From Dryomyza anilis (taxonomy: Eukaryota > Arthropoda > Insecta > Diptera > Dryomyzidae): DNA of 64,000 nt. Of the stretch, positions 1 through 11,886 are shown piece by piece (positions within the stretch are counted from its first letter, which is position 1; every line of letters begins with the position of its first letter). The notes beneath the pieces are model-generated. The model did no database searches. It was not told the origin of the DNA and saw only the letters and a program-made list of their open reading frames with translations. Made by a program: the position numbers and the translations under genes. Where the stretch lies: NCBI GenBank assembly GCA_951804985.1, contig OX638131.1:103560464-103624463 (forward strand), in the 5' to 3' direction.

Positions 1-91
1 TATTTTATTTTTATTTTACTTATTTTTATTTTACTTTTATTTTTATTTTATTTTTATTTTTATTTTTATTTTATTTTTATTTTTATTTTTA

Positions 92-122
<31 letters not shown>

Positions 123-197
123 TTTATTTTTATTTTATTTTTGTTTTTATTTTTATTTTTATTTTAATTTTAATTTTAATTTTATTTTAATTTATTT
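1..197. repeat. T-rich hexamer/pentamer simple repeat
   Basis: About 190 bases of nearly pure TTTTTA/TTTTA units at the left edge of the window, decaying to TTTTAA before ending. It is a simple-sequence tract probably cut by the window boundary. No coding signal. Confidence 0.95.
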
Positions 198-573
198 GTA
201 TAAAATTGACTTAAGTTTTTTATAGATAATAATACATTATTTTATAAACCAATATAGAATACTTAACAATTGCTATATTTAATTTCAAGTGCATTTGAAA
301 ATTTTCATTTTGTTCTCATACTTCAATTTAATGGCACACTTGGGCGCATTTCATCTTTCATTGTAGCCATTTTAGTCACGATTACAAATCAACCTACCCA
401 TATACATTTGTAGTTTATGGACGGAGAGACAAACAGATATACTTATAGCAAGTAGCTCACCCAGTAGGAAATATCAGGAGTAATTACACTAATTAGAAAA
501 ATAATTATTAAATAGTAATTTAAATATTTAAAATATATTTTTTTTTCACTAAAAGGGTTCGTTAAAAAAAAAA

Positions 574-720
574 TATTGTCTTGGTTTATTCTGGAGACCC
601 ACATGGAATTTTCATAATTAACTTTATAAAAGTTAATACGTTCAATTAATTATAATTAATTACCATTAAATATTAATTATAATTCAATCCCAGAATCACA
701 AAATTAAAATCATTTTACAA
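574..720 (+). repeat. 147-bp direct repeat, copy 1
   Basis: The stretch starting TATTGTCTTGGTTTATTCTG is present again at 926-1072 with very few differences. The interior has short palindromes of AATTATAATTAATTA type. No open frame; the element class is unknown. Confidence 0.9.
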
Positions 721-925
721 ATAATTGATTCGAATTGTTAGGAAAATGTTAATATTGACATTTTCTATTGGAAGTTGAAATCTGAGAGGAAGTTTGAAAA
801 AAATTTAAATGAAAAAATATCAGTTGTTCGTGGAGCATTCCAATGTGACTAGCATTACATTAGCATGATTTAAAACATTCGAATTTGAGAATTTAAATAG
901 GATATCTTATGTTTCTCGATGAAGG

Positions 926-1072
926 TATTGTCTTGGTTTATTCTGGAGACACACATGAAATTTTCATAATTAACTTTATAAAAGTTAATACGTTCAATTA
1001 ATTATAATTAATTACAATTAAATATTAATTATAATTCAATCCCAGAATCACAAAATTAAAATCATTTTACAA
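926..1072 (+). repeat. 147-bp direct repeat, copy 2
   Basis: Same length and orientation as 574-720, about 205 bases downstream of it. The near identity implies a recent duplication. The arrangement resembles two small direct terminal repeats around a short spacer, but the spacer shows nothing recognisable. Confidence 0.9.
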
Positions 1073-2097
1073 TAAAATGTCTTTCATTTTTGTAAATTCT
1101 GATCACAGAACATGAAATAAAACGTATTTATTTTCGTAAAAATCAGTTAAAGGAATCATTAGGTTTAACTTTATTAATTTATACCTTGGTAACGTTTTCT
1201 GTAGAATGTTCCTTGGGTTATTTTTGTCTAATTCAATTATGGTTCTAATCAAAATACTAATAGTTTCACTACTGGTTTTCAAGTTTAAAAATAATGTTTA
1301 TTCCAGTTCATTTTTCGGTTATATTTTTCATTTATTTATTTATATTTCATTTATATATCTACGGTAAACCTATTATAATCATACTTAGGTCACCAATAAA
1401 ACCTTTTCCTACCGTGTATTTTCATCTCTCCGCGTACGTGTATTTCTCTCCTGCCCCTTTTCCCTCTATCTCTCTTTTTCTCTTACTTTGTATATCACTG
1501 CAATTGTTTAAAAAAAACAGAAGCAGAGAAAAACCGCTCGACATGTTGACTTTTTAACGACTTTGCACTGCTTTTTGCACCGTAACCAGGTTAATGCGCA
1601 CGGCTTTTAGCAATTATTATTTTTATGATTCTAAAGCCATCGTTTTTACCGCTTCAATGGCGAACATGAGCAGACATGAAACAACATTATTTCGGAACAT
1701 AAAAGCGCAACAACACAACACAGTACTGCACAGCAGAACATAAGTGGTTTAAAGAACATGAGTGGCGGCAAATAACGCAAGGTGTTTACGTCGTTTATGT
1801 CGTTATTGGATATAATGTGCTGTATGCGTCGTCGCTCTCAAAGTGCGTACAACATGACGTATGAGTGCTAATTAATTAATAGCCCTGTAAAATGCTTGAT
1901 AGCGTCGTAATGGCTGCGTAGATTTTCAGCAAATTATACAGACATCAAATTGAAAGATTTGTGGAGATTTTGATATAGAAATTTAAATTTTGCGAGTTGA
2001 AGTTTTTTTGGGCGGTGTTTTAGAAAAAAAGTTTAGTTTAAAGGTTTTTTTTTATATTTTTTCAAGTGTTAAAAAGTTTAATAACAAAAAATGTGTG
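1073..2097. other. Gene-free spacer
   Basis: AT-rich at first, then a less AT-rich, non-repetitive stretch (about 1400-1920) of mixed composition. No open frame that looks coding, no RNA gene and no transposon signature seen. An 87-codon frame at 1294-1557 is hydrophobic and T-driven and is not credited as a gene. Confidence 0.6.
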
Positions 2098-3190
2098 TAC
2101 AATAAATATGAGTAGAAAAAATATGAGTACAAAAACTATGAGTAGAAAAAATATGAGTACAAAAACTATGAGTAGAAAAAATATGAGTACAATAATATTA
2201 GTACTCAAAATTTGATTACAAAAATATTAGTACCAAAAATATATTTTATATTAGTACAAAATATGAGTACATAAATTATTAGTTCTAAAAATATGAGTAG
2301 AAAATATGAGTACAAAAATTATGACTACAAAAATTATTAGTACATTTTATATTGGTACTAAAAATATTAGTACAAAAAAATTTGAATACCTATAATATGA
2401 GTACATAAAATTTGAGTTATTAAATTATGAGTATAAAAAATATGAGTACAATAAATATGAGTACAAAAAATATGAGTACAAAAAATATATTTTATAATAG
2501 TACAAAATATGAGTACAAAAAATATTAGTTAAAAATATATGAGTAGAAAAATATGAGTACAAAAATTATTAGTACAATTTATATTGGTACTAAAAATATT
2601 AGTACAAAAAATTTGAATACCAATAATATGAGTACATAAAATTTGAGTTATAAAATGATGAGTATAAAAAATATGAGTACAATTAATATGAGTACAATAA
2701 ATATGAGTACAAAAAATATGAGTACAAAATTTTTAGTACAAAAAAAAATTGGTACAGACAATATTAGTACAAAAATACGAGTACAAAAATATTGAGTAGA
2801 AAAAAAATGAGTAGAAAAAAAATGAGTAGAAAAAATATGAGTAGGTACTTATGTATGTAAATATTAGTTCAAAAAATAAGTGCAAAAATATCGATGCAAA
2901 AATATGGATACAAAAATATCAGTACAAAAAATACAAGTACAAAATATATTAGTACAAAAAATATAAGTTCAAAAAATATGAGTACAAAAATATGAGTACA
3001 AAAATATGAGTACAAAAAATTTGAGTACAAAAAATATGAGTACAAAAAATAACAGTACAAAATATAGATGATAAAATATGGATACAGAAAATATCAGTAC
3101 AAAAAATATGAGTACCAAAAAATATAAGTACAAAAAATATGAGTACAAAATATGGGTACAAAATATGAGTACAAAAAAATAGTACAAAAA
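2098..3190 (+). repeat. ATGAGTACAAAAAAT minisatellite, left part
   Basis: Tandem array with a basic unit of about 14-15 bases of the form ATGAGTACAAAAAAT, with many variants (ATTAGTACAAAA, ATGAGTAGAAAA). The reverse strand gives spurious hydrophobic frames because the unit reads as F/V/L/I/Y codons. It continues at 3489 after an inserted SINE. Confidence 0.95.
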
Positions 3191-3488
3191 TTATAATAAT
3201 AGTTTGGCACTAAGAACTTAGGCCGAGCTCTCTCACCATTTTGAGCTGTGCGTGTTATATTTGTACTCAAAGTGGTGGGACCTACAGTTTATTGCCGAAT
3301 CCGAACGGCGGGAGAGATCTTTTCATAGGCAATGTTTTACTCTCGTAGGTTTGCCATTTACTGCCGAGAGGTAGCGCGGTATAGAAAAATGTTTCTATGA
3401 AAAGATGTTGTTAGCCCCAGCCCAGGCTTGAACCGGGGACCTTTTGGCTCGCATTCCAACGCACTAACCACTGAGCTACCGCGGCTAC
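3191..3488 (-). mobile_element. tRNA-derived SINE, nearly complete, inserted in minisatellite
   Basis: On the reverse strand the element begins with a tRNA-like head at 3488-3418: a box A (TAGCTCAGTGGTTAG) followed by a box B (GGTTCAAGCC). The T-arm and an anticodon-like stem (TTGG/CCAA) can be drawn. A non-tRNA body of about 200 bases and an ATTATT-rich tail ending near 3191 follow. The minisatellite resumes on both sides, with a possible short target duplication of the TACAAAATTA kind. A decayed relative lies at 25566-25752 in the same orientation. Confidence 0.8.
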
Positions 3489-4325
3489 AAAATTATTAGT
3501 TGTACTAAAATTACTAGTACAATAAATGTGAGTACAACATTTTAAGTACAAAAATTTGAATACATAAAATTAGAATTTCAGTACAAAAAAAATATAAACA
3601 AACCATATTAGTACAAAAACATATTTGTACCAAAAACGATGAGTAAAAAAAATATGATTACAAAAAAATATTAGTACAAAAAATTTTAGTACAAAAAATA
3701 TGAGTACAAAAAATATAAGTACAAAAAATATGAGTACAAAAATGGGTACAAAAACTATTAGTTCAATTTATATTAGTACAAAAAATATGAGTTCAAAAAA
3801 TATGAGTGGAAAAAATATGAGTACAAATAATAGTACAAAAATTATTAGTATAATATATATTAGTACTAAAATTACTAGTACAAAATTTTGAGTAAAAAAA
3901 ATTTGAATACATAAAATTGGAGTGCAAAAGTTTGAGTACAAAAAAAATTAGAACAAACCATATTAGTACAAAAAATATTAGTACAAAAAATATGAGTACC
4001 AATAAATATGAGTACAAAAAATATGAGTACAAAAAATGTGAGTACAAAATATATTAGTTCAAAAGAAATGTTTAAAAAAAATTAGTACAAAAATTATTAG
4101 TACAATTTACATTAGAACTAAAATTACTAGTACAATAAATGTGCGTACAAAAGTTTAAGTACAAAAAATTTGGATTCCACAAAATTTGAGTACAAAAGAT
4201 TGAGTATCAAAAAAATTCGTTCAAAAAATGTTAGTACAAAATATATGAGTACAAAAAATGTGCGTACACAAAATATGAATACAAAAAATGTGAGTACATA
4301 TAATGTGAGTACAAAAAATATATCT
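3489..4325 (+). repeat. ATGAGTACAAAAAAT minisatellite, right part
   Basis: Continuation of the 14-15-base array interrupted by the SINE. Units are again ATGAGTACAAAAAAT with variants such as ATTAGTACAAAA and GTGAGTACAAAA. It fades into unique AT-rich DNA near 4325. Confidence 0.95.
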
Positions 4326-4777
4326 ACAAAAATAGTATAATTTATATTCTTAAAATATTGAAAAGAATTGCATAATAATAAAAAATAAATGCAATAATAA
4401 TATTTATTTCTTTAAACATTTAAGCCCAAGAAAAATTGTTGTTGCCTCAACTTTCAATAGCTGACACTTGAACTTTACAAGACTTCTTGACACCCTTCTG
4501 GTGGCTGCGAGGTTGTCGAAAGACTTACATTTTTATCTTCAATGACACAGAGCCACAAAGGCGCTTGCTTGCTTGCACACACATATCGTATATAATATCT
4601 GCATAGACAGACATGTGCACAAATGTAATAAGCTGTTTCCCTCACAAAAAAAATAAAATACAAAAATTTTAAAAATCAATAAACACATTTTTATTATTAA
4701 TGCAGTTTTGCGTTTATTGCATCTGTTTAATATATTTAAATCAATTGTATTTCTAAATTAATATTATGACAAAATTT
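4326..4777. other. Gene-free spacer
   Basis: Unique AT-rich sequence with a short more balanced part around 4440-4640. No coding frame or element boundary recognised. Confidence 0.6.
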
Positions 4778-4880
4778 TAATTATTAAAATTTAATTATTT
4801 CAAAATATTTAAATATTAAAATTTCATTATTTCAAAATATTTAATTATTAAAATTTCATTATTTCAAAATATTTAAATAT
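4778..4880 (+). repeat. Three-copy 32-bp tandem repeat
   Basis: Three consecutive units built on TTAAAATTTCATTATTTC and AAAATATTTAA, period about 32 bases, with few substitutions. Confidence 0.85.
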
Positions 4881-5606
4881 TTATATATTTAATTGTTTGC
4901 TATATTTGATATTAAATTCTATGCAGATATTTTCACATTAAATATTTACAGGTTACATAAACATTTATGCACATACGCAGCTATTAACCACATTTGACAA
5001 TACATATCGTATATGTCGCAACCAGGCTGAAAAACATTTCTGTTTGACACCCACCAAACATGCGCCACAAAGTGTATTTTCAAGTGTTAAAATTTGTTAT
5101 CAACAGCTCTCTGTGAATTTATAGAATTTTCGCACACTTCACACGCAAAGTTGACAAAAGTTATGCGGCGGTTGGCTTCTTTCTGTATCAAACAAAATCA
5201 TAAAAAAATTTAAAAAAGTTTTTTTATAAAGTTGATGTATATAGTAAATATTTTAAAACTTATTTTATCAAAGCATTTTATAATTTTTTTCAAACTGAAA
5301 AATATCTTATGCAGTTGAACGCTAATTTAGAGACCTTATGTAATATAAATACTTTTGCGTGTACCGTGGAATAGATGCTGCTATATTATAAATTATGATG
5401 AGGAATTATTTTTTGATGCTCAAATATAACATAATGTATCAAAAACAGTTTAATCCGTCAAAAATTGAAATGATATCTTAAAAGTTATTTTGAGGAAATG
5501 GTGATTTTAGGCCTAATTAGGCCTAAAATTCACATCTAAAGTGCTCCTGTATTTTTAATTATAGGGGCATGTTCACGCGACATTCCTTAAAATCTTTGTT
5601 CTTGTA
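4881..5606. other. Gene-free spacer
   Basis: AT-rich sequence with no recognisable gene. A short inverted pair, TTAGGCCTAATTAGGCCTAA, lies near 5509-5528. Confidence 0.55.
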
Positions 5607-5764
5607 TTATCAGTTCATAAAAAAATTCAAATTAGTGATTTCTTGAAAGTCGCGCTTGACACAGTCGATAATATGTCAGAAAACATTATCAGTTCATAAA
5701 AAATTTCAAATTAGTGATTTCTTGAAAGCCGCGCTTGACACAGTCGTCAATATGTCAGAAACAT
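5607..5764 (+). repeat. Two-copy 79-bp tandem duplication
   Basis: Units begin TTATCAGTTCATAAAAAA at 5607 and 5686, and each carries GCGCTTGACACAGTCG and ATATGTCAGAAA. The two copies differ at only a few positions, so the duplication is recent. Confidence 0.9.
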
Positions 5765-6042
5765 AGTTTTTACCATATGTTGAAATTTAGTTTTCTTAAT
5801 ATAAATTAATTGATCAATAATACTGAAACGGTATTGTATTTTTAAACAAACTTCCGATCACATCTATGTCCAGCCAAACTCAGAAGGAATTGTAGATGTG
5901 CCTTAAAGTACTTTTTACGGGCCAATCAAGTTTTTTTTTCGAAAGTTCCAACGTGTCCTTCACAAGTCTTAAAATCTTTTACCTCCTCTATTAAAAATTG
6001 GATACAAAATGATATATTAGATATAAACCGCGGCACACTCAG

Positions 6043-7367
6043 AGGGAAAAAAGTTCTAAAATCCAGAAGGAATCGAGAAGTATACGGAGTGATATACACC
6101 TAAACCGAAAAATTCTTAATTTCAAGAAATGGATTTTCTTAGTTATCAAAAAAGTAACTAAGTAGAATTATTCTTGGATTCAGTTGTTAATTTCTTAGGT
6201 ATCAAAAAAGTAACAAAGTAGAATAAGTCTTGAGTTCAGTTATTAATTTCTTAAGTATCAAAAATGTTGTTGTTGTTTTCGTCCCAAAATTTAATGAACA
6301 CGTGTTCGTATAGTTGATGTTTTTTCGATCTTGCTTTGCCGCTATTAAGTTTTGTTATACTTTGTCCGTCTGTCAGGCCCATCTGTTTGTTCGTGGGTCT
6401 GTCTGTCGATATGTTGAAAGTAACTAAAAGCAATTATTTCGAAGCTAACATAAAATAAAATATAGTCGAATTAATTTATTGTTTATTTAGAACTTTATTA
6501 CCTATATGCATTATTGTATATTAAATGACTTCTTTGAATACTTAATGTAATTGAATTGTTTATTTTATTTTATTTTATTATTATTATTTAATTTAGTCTC
6601 TGTATATTATTCTGAAACCGTTTACTTACCTTATACACTTTCTCCTCTTCTGTTGCCTCTTCTGTTGGTTACGTATAAACCCTCCGCACGTTACCCATAA
6701 GCATTGTATAGTGTATTTAGATAACAATGCAATGAAATCAACTTGGTATTTATGCAAAATTGAACCAAAATTTATGTTTACGAACTGAAACCATACCAAT
6801 ATTCGTAGGAAAAATCGTTTTTTCTATTTATATCTTGCTTGTCTGGCTTGGCTGTCCTTTGTTGTTCTATTCGTGAAAACACACACATGCAAACATTGTA
6901 TATCATGCCGTTTTTTGATACCTAAATTTGCAATCCAGACAAATTGTACTTAGTTACTTTTTTGATACCTAAGAACTTAATGTCTGAATATCTAGAAATA
7001 TTTGGCTTAGTTACTTTCAACAGACAGACAGGCAGACTAACAAAGAGATGGCGACCTCGCAAAACAAAGCGTACAGACAGAGCAATATCGATGAAAACAA
7101 CAACAATACATGAAGACGTGTTCTTTTTGCGATGAATACAGCAACAATTTTGCGTGTTCTTTTTGGTTTTTAATAATCAATAAATTAACTGCTGAAAATC
7201 CAGTTGAACAAAGTTTGTTTACTTTTTTGACAACTAAGTAATTCGCTTTCTTGATATCCAGATGACAAATTCTTGAATTTTAGTAGTATTTTATTGATAT
7301 TAGTCAAATTCTACTATTTTTCTTTCTAACCGAATTCATCTCTAGTTTTAGAATTTTATTTCCCTCC
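6043..7367. mobile_element. Non-coding fold-back element, about 1.3 kb
   Basis: The ends are inverted copies of one another: AGGGAAAAAAGTTCTAAAAT on the left, and on the right TTTTAGAATTTTATTTCCCT, whose complement reads AGGGAAATAAAATTCTAAAA. Further inward, TTGATACCTAAG / CTTAGGTATCAAAAAAG units, and a GTCCGTCTGTC stretch matched by GACAGACAGGCAGAC, are also inverted. No transposase frame is visible, so this is a non-autonomous element. A related segment starts at 62931. Confidence 0.65.
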
Positions 7368-7580
7368 GTACACGTTCAAAAGTACGCGAAATTTTCGTTT
7401 TCATTCCAATAGTGGTGCCATACCTCCATCACTATCGAAATTATGTTTGGGATATGACACACTTATGCGACATATATATTTTTTTGTATTTTGTATTTTT
7501 TTGTAGCGATTGTATTAAAATTGTAGCGATATCTTGCAAGCCGTAGCAATAGTGATGAATAGAACGACACAAAACGTGCA

Positions 7581-8050
7581 CACAAAAAATTTCACCAAAA
7601 ATTTCACCAACTACTTAAATTCATCAGAATGATGAATTTATTCATTGAATTAAAAACGTATTTTTCAAATGTTTTTCATTTTCAATATTTTTTTTAACAA
7701 CAAATTTCAAAATCAAATTTGTTTTCATTTACACATTTTTGTGTATTCTTAAATGATTTATAATATATAATTGCTAATTATTCGAAGCCTCCATTTCATC
7801 ATATTAATGAAAAAGTGAACATCAAATTGATGAATTTTGGTCATCAAACCATAATATATTAAATATTTAAATATCATAAATCTTATAAGAATTATAAATA
7901 CGTAAATGTGGAAATGGAGACCAATTTTTGTATGAAATTGGATGATATAACAAATATTAAAAATGAAAAACACTGGAAAAAAACGATTTTAGTTCAATTA
8001 ATGAAATTATCAATACAATGAATACTGGTTGTTGGTGATTTTTTTTTGTG
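7581..8050. mobile_element. MITE with CACAAAAAA...TCACCAA termini
   Basis: Left end CACAAAAAATTTCACCAA and right end TTGGTGATTTTTTTTTGTG are inverted copies. Inside them are further inverted matches around ATTCATTGAATT and AATTAATGAAAT. About 470 bases with no coding capacity. Its GATGAATTTT/CATCAAATTGATG motifs resemble the 122-bp satellite at 56.8-58.1 kb. Confidence 0.6.
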
Positions 8051-8882
8051 TCTGCGTATCATCGGTATTTTTGAATTTTTCTCACTTTGGCCACATGTAG
8101 CAAATCGACAGAGCATCTTAAGAACTCAAAAATGGTTGGGATTTATTAATTTAAGTATTCTTAATTTTATATTAAAATATAAAAAATAATAAATCATTTT
8201 TTTTCATTGTTTTATGTCAATATCATGAAGGTTAAAAGTTTTCTGGATTTGCTCATAAAAGTATTTCATATTTATTTGTAAAGAATATAAATCATTCTAT
8301 TTTTAGTTTAAGTTGTAATGAAAATTATTACAACAAACCACTTTAAATTTTAGTTTTTCCTCAAATTTCCGTAAATATTTTTGGAATATACTTTGCCGAT
8401 TATACTTTCTTAACTATTAATCTCGACTTTTCTGCATCCGACAATACAACTTCGAAAATTCTTACTAGTAATAGCAACAATTCACGCGCTAGAAATAAAT
8501 TTTTCCCGGGTTAATGTTTATCAAAGTCACCCGAGCTAATTTATATCTAGATATTTTTCCCGGAAAATTCTTGAACAATCGATACTTTCACAGACAATTA
8601 AAAACGATTATAAACTCTACATTAAGGTTTTTTTTTAAGGATTTTGGAATGAATTGTCTGTATAACGAATTGCCTCGCAGAAAATTAAAACATTGATGAA
8701 TCTTACGACAACTCTTGCTGTGGCGAAGAGTTGTCGGAAATGAATAGTTTTATTGTCCGGGCATGATTAGTCCATATTTGCTGTCTGTGTGTATTTTAGT
8801 AAAAATAAAAATTTCGTTAAATAGCCCAAAACATGTTGAATAAATCTGGCATTCTTGACTAAATTCTGCATTCGAAATACCA
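8051..8882. other. Gene-free spacer
   Basis: Mostly unique AT-rich DNA. A frame at 8514-8696 encodes 60 residues with no family resemblance and no coding bias that I can see. Nothing else supported. Confidence 0.5.
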
Positions 8883-9105
8883 CACCCAGAACAAAAAAAT
8901 CCCTCAAACTTCATTAAAATTGGTCAATGGGACAATTATTGATTTAATAGTATACAAAAAATAAATATTTTCATATAAATTCAATAGAAATGTCATGGTA
9001 TTTTCTAGTATTTAATGGTAGTTTCCGATTAAAATAATAATTTATTCTATTGACTATTTTTAATAGTAAAAAAACTATTATTTATAGAGTATTTTTTTCT
9101 GAGTG
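8883..9105 (+). mobile_element. MITE family with CACCCAGAAAAAAA ends, copy 1
   Basis: Starts CACCCAGAACAAAAAAATCC and ends TTTTTTTCTGAGTG, an inverted pair. The interior matches 63515-63735 (opposite orientation) and 9438-9698 (same orientation), including AATTTATTCTATTGACTATT. Non-coding. Confidence 0.85.
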
Positions 9106-9437
9106 CACATTTAACTACACTCTGCTATATATTATTTCAACGAAAATAGCATAAAGTTTGAAATGCATAATTTTGGGTGGTGCTACGTGACCCTAAAACC
9201 AACCACTGCCATTTAAAATTGCGAAATATATTAACATTTGAATATGAAATAATTTCATATTACATACTGCATGTGGCATGTGCCGTATATTGAATTAAGC
9301 TATGTATTTTTAATTAAATAATTACATAGGGTACATAAAATTACCGTGAAGTTCACTGGTAGACGCGAGGAATATTGTCCGAATGTAAACTGAATAAAAT
9401 ACTGTATTAAAAGAAAGAAAATGTCGTAAAATCACCA
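9106..9437. other. Gene-free spacer between two MITE copies
   Basis: AT-rich with a few balanced patches such as TGACCCTAAAACCAACCACT. Nothing recognisable. Confidence 0.5.
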
Positions 9438-9698
9438 CACCCGGAAAATAATCCATTAAAATTGGTCAATAGGACAGAAATTAGTTGAAAAATTACTACA
9501 TCTTATTAAATGCTACTTTAACCACATTATGTATTTATTTAAATAGTTTACAAAAAAATATATTTTCATATAAACTCAATGGAAATGTTATGATATTTTG
9601 TAGTATTTAATGGTATTTTCCGAATAAAATTATAATTCATCCTATTGACTATTTTTAATAGTAAAAAACTCTTATTTATATAGTTTTTTTTTTGGGTG
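9438..9698 (+). mobile_element. MITE family with CACCCAGAAAAAAA ends, copy 2 with internal patch
   Basis: Ends CACCCGGAAAATAATCC and TTTTTTTTTTGGGTG. The right half follows copy 1, but about 75 internal bases (9475-9548) instead match the DNA just downstream at 9904-9976, including TTAGTTGAAAAATTACTACA. Confidence 0.8.
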
Positions 9699-10100
9699 CA
9701 CAAAATACGTATTTGATTTACGTGCAAAAACAAATGTATTTGTTTTTACTACTTTTATGTAGTTATTTTAGTATGCAAAACAACTACATAAATTTACTAA
9801 ATTTCTATACACATTTTTACTACATTTGTACTACATTTTTACTACATTTGTACTACATTTGTACTACATTAAAAATAAAAACATTTCGTATTGATTTAAA
9901 CGTACAGAAATTAGTTGAAAAATTACTACATCTTAATAAATGCTACTTTAAGCAAATTATGTATTTATTTAAATTCATAAAAAAAATATATAAAAAATCT
10001 ACTACACATGCATTTCTTTTTATTTTTGTATTAATGATTTAGACAAGACTAAATTACTTTGAAAATAATCATAGTATTTTAGTCTTCGCTAAATTGATTA
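9699..10100. repeat. Low-complexity TACTACATTTG tract and patch duplicate
   Basis: Irregular tandem TACTACATTTGTACTACATT around 9815-9872 gives a spurious 116-codon frame (9692-10042). At 9904-9976 lies the second copy of the 75-base patch found inside the neighbouring MITE. Confidence 0.7.
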
Positions 10101-10640
10101 ATACGACCTCTGACATGATGTAATCCATTTGCCTTAATATTGCACAATTTCACTTCCCCTTCTTATGCGCCTCATTGTAATTAAGCCATTATCTCCGTTA
10201 ACTCAGTTATCGCATCAATTTGTATTTAAAAAGCACAACATTTAAATAACATGAAGATGTTGTTGTTGTCAGCACAAAACGTGTCGTCATTTAGCCATTG
10301 TCAGTGAGAGAGTGACTTCGCTTCGTTCGCCCCCAGATTTTACTATTTCCCTGTTTTCACTCGGATGCTACTGATTTCATTAATTATGCATACACAGAGA
10401 TACTACACTGTATGTGTGTGTGTGTGCTTCAGATGACTTGTTTATTCCAAATTTAGTTGTCTTGGTCTGCGACGCTAACATTCCTCCAAATGTCAAACCA
10501 CTCTCGCCCCCGTCAGTTTTCTCATCAACCCTACCACACACTCACTGACTGACAACTCGAGGTTGCATTGAGAATTTGACAGCAACCTATAAAAGCACTC
10601 TGTTCGTAAATCCGTTCAATAAAATCTATAATGTAAATAT
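10101..10640. other. Non-repetitive, less AT-rich island with TATA-like box
   Basis: Composition is more balanced than the surroundings, with a short TG microsatellite near 10411-10423 and a TATAAAAG box at 10588-10595. A TTCGTAAATCCGTTCAAT stretch lies about 17-34 bases after the box. It could be an enhancer or core promoter, but no transcript or coding frame follows downstream, so this is weak. Confidence 0.25.
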
Positions 10641-11230
10641 TTTTTTTTCAGTACGAGTAATTTAAAAATAAACTCTGGCGGAATTATGATATTACAGCGT
10701 AATATAAAAAAAAATTCGTAAACTTACGAAATATTTTAGGGAATATTTAACTGGTTAAAAATACGAAATGATTTGTTCAATGAACTTTCGCAATTTTTAG
10801 AAATATTATTTGCGTATTTTACGAAAGAATTTCTATGAATAAAACACTAATAATTGTTCGTATATCTACGAAATGTATCCTATATATTTTAAGTAAATAA
10901 TTTCTGAAACTTAAATGTCGAAAATTTCGTAAATATTTGAATTTTATAAAATCTATTTTACATGAGTGCAAATGTTTTCACGAATGAATTATTTTCAATA
11001 TAAACGTTTTTCGGTTACAAAATACGGTTACAAATATTTCGTAAAATAATTGAAATATTTGTAATAATTGAAATATTTGTAATTTTTTTTTAATAATTCT
11101 AAGAATTTGTACAAATTATCACAAAATAATTTTATATATAAAAAAATAAATCGCGAAATATTTTGTATATTTACGAAATTTTATGTTATATTTTACGAAC
11201 ATCATTTGTAAAACTAAAAACCCGAAAAAT

Positions 11231-11428
11231 TCATATATCGTCGGTGATACTGCAAAATTGCCTATCTACATTTTCGAATACCTATTACAAAATGAATTTA
11301 ACAGAAGAAACAAAACTATTTTCAGTCTGAATTCAGCACTTACTTCATACAAAATCAAGTATGTCATAACTTATAATAGCATTTATCTAATTTATCCGAT
11401 CAACATATCATTAAAAACCCGATTATAA
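11231..11428 (+). repeat. Dispersed repeat related to 34900-35095
   Basis: Shares ATCTACATTTTCGAATACC and AAGTATGTCATAACTTATAA with 34900-35095 in the same orientation, at clearly under 100% identity. It is open for 81 codons, but the other copy carries different changes and the frame is not conserved, so it is treated as a non-coding element fragment. Confidence 0.75.
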
Positions 11429-11547
11429 CATAAAATTAGGCGTAATTTTCACATGCAGAAAATAACATTTTGTTTAAAAAAAAAGGCAAAAGTTTTTAAA
11501 TATCACAAATCGTAAATATCACAAAGGTTTATTATTTATTTAATAAA

Positions 11548-11886
11548 TGTTTTACGAAATTTTTACGAAATTTGTACGATATATTTTGCGATAATTATTT
11601 CTGAAACTAAAAAAAACCATGAAATTTCTTAAATTTTTATCATAAAAATATACGATATTCTTTGCTATAATTACTCCTGAAACTAAAAACATTAAATTTC
11701 TTAAAATTCTATTTTTTTTTTACATTAAGACACATTTTTTATTCATTAATTTTAATTTACTTTTATTTTACAAATACAATTTAATAAAATATACGATTTC
11801 ATCTTAAAAGGCACTACAACGGAATATGAAATTACAAATGTTGTTTATAATGCACAAGATATTCGTATTTTTACGAAAATCATAAT
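11548..11886 (+). repeat. About 340-bp direct repeat, copy 1
   Basis: Contains GCGATAATTATTTCTGAAAC, a CTCCTGAAACTAAAAACAT segment, TTCATCTTAAAAGGCA and ATTCGTATTTTTACGAAAAT in the same order as the copy at 12321-12664. Confidence 0.85.

Noticed and set aside
2869..3187. Hydrophobic reverse-strand open frames (FVLIFFVLIF-like)
   Set aside because: They are translations of the ATGAGTACAAAAAAT minisatellite, present in several frames at once, with no start context or non-repeat part.
3418..3488. Possible reverse-strand tRNA gene
   Set aside because: Partial tRNA fold, but it continues into a body and tail shared with another copy at 25.6 kb, so it is a SINE.
9692..10042. 116-codon frame
   Set aside because: Composed of TACTACATTTG repeats and the duplicated MITE patch; no domain or codon bias.
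10588..10595. TATAAAAG as a core promoter
   Set aside because: The motif is expected often in AT-rich DNA and no credible transcript unit follows; kept only as a low-confidence note.
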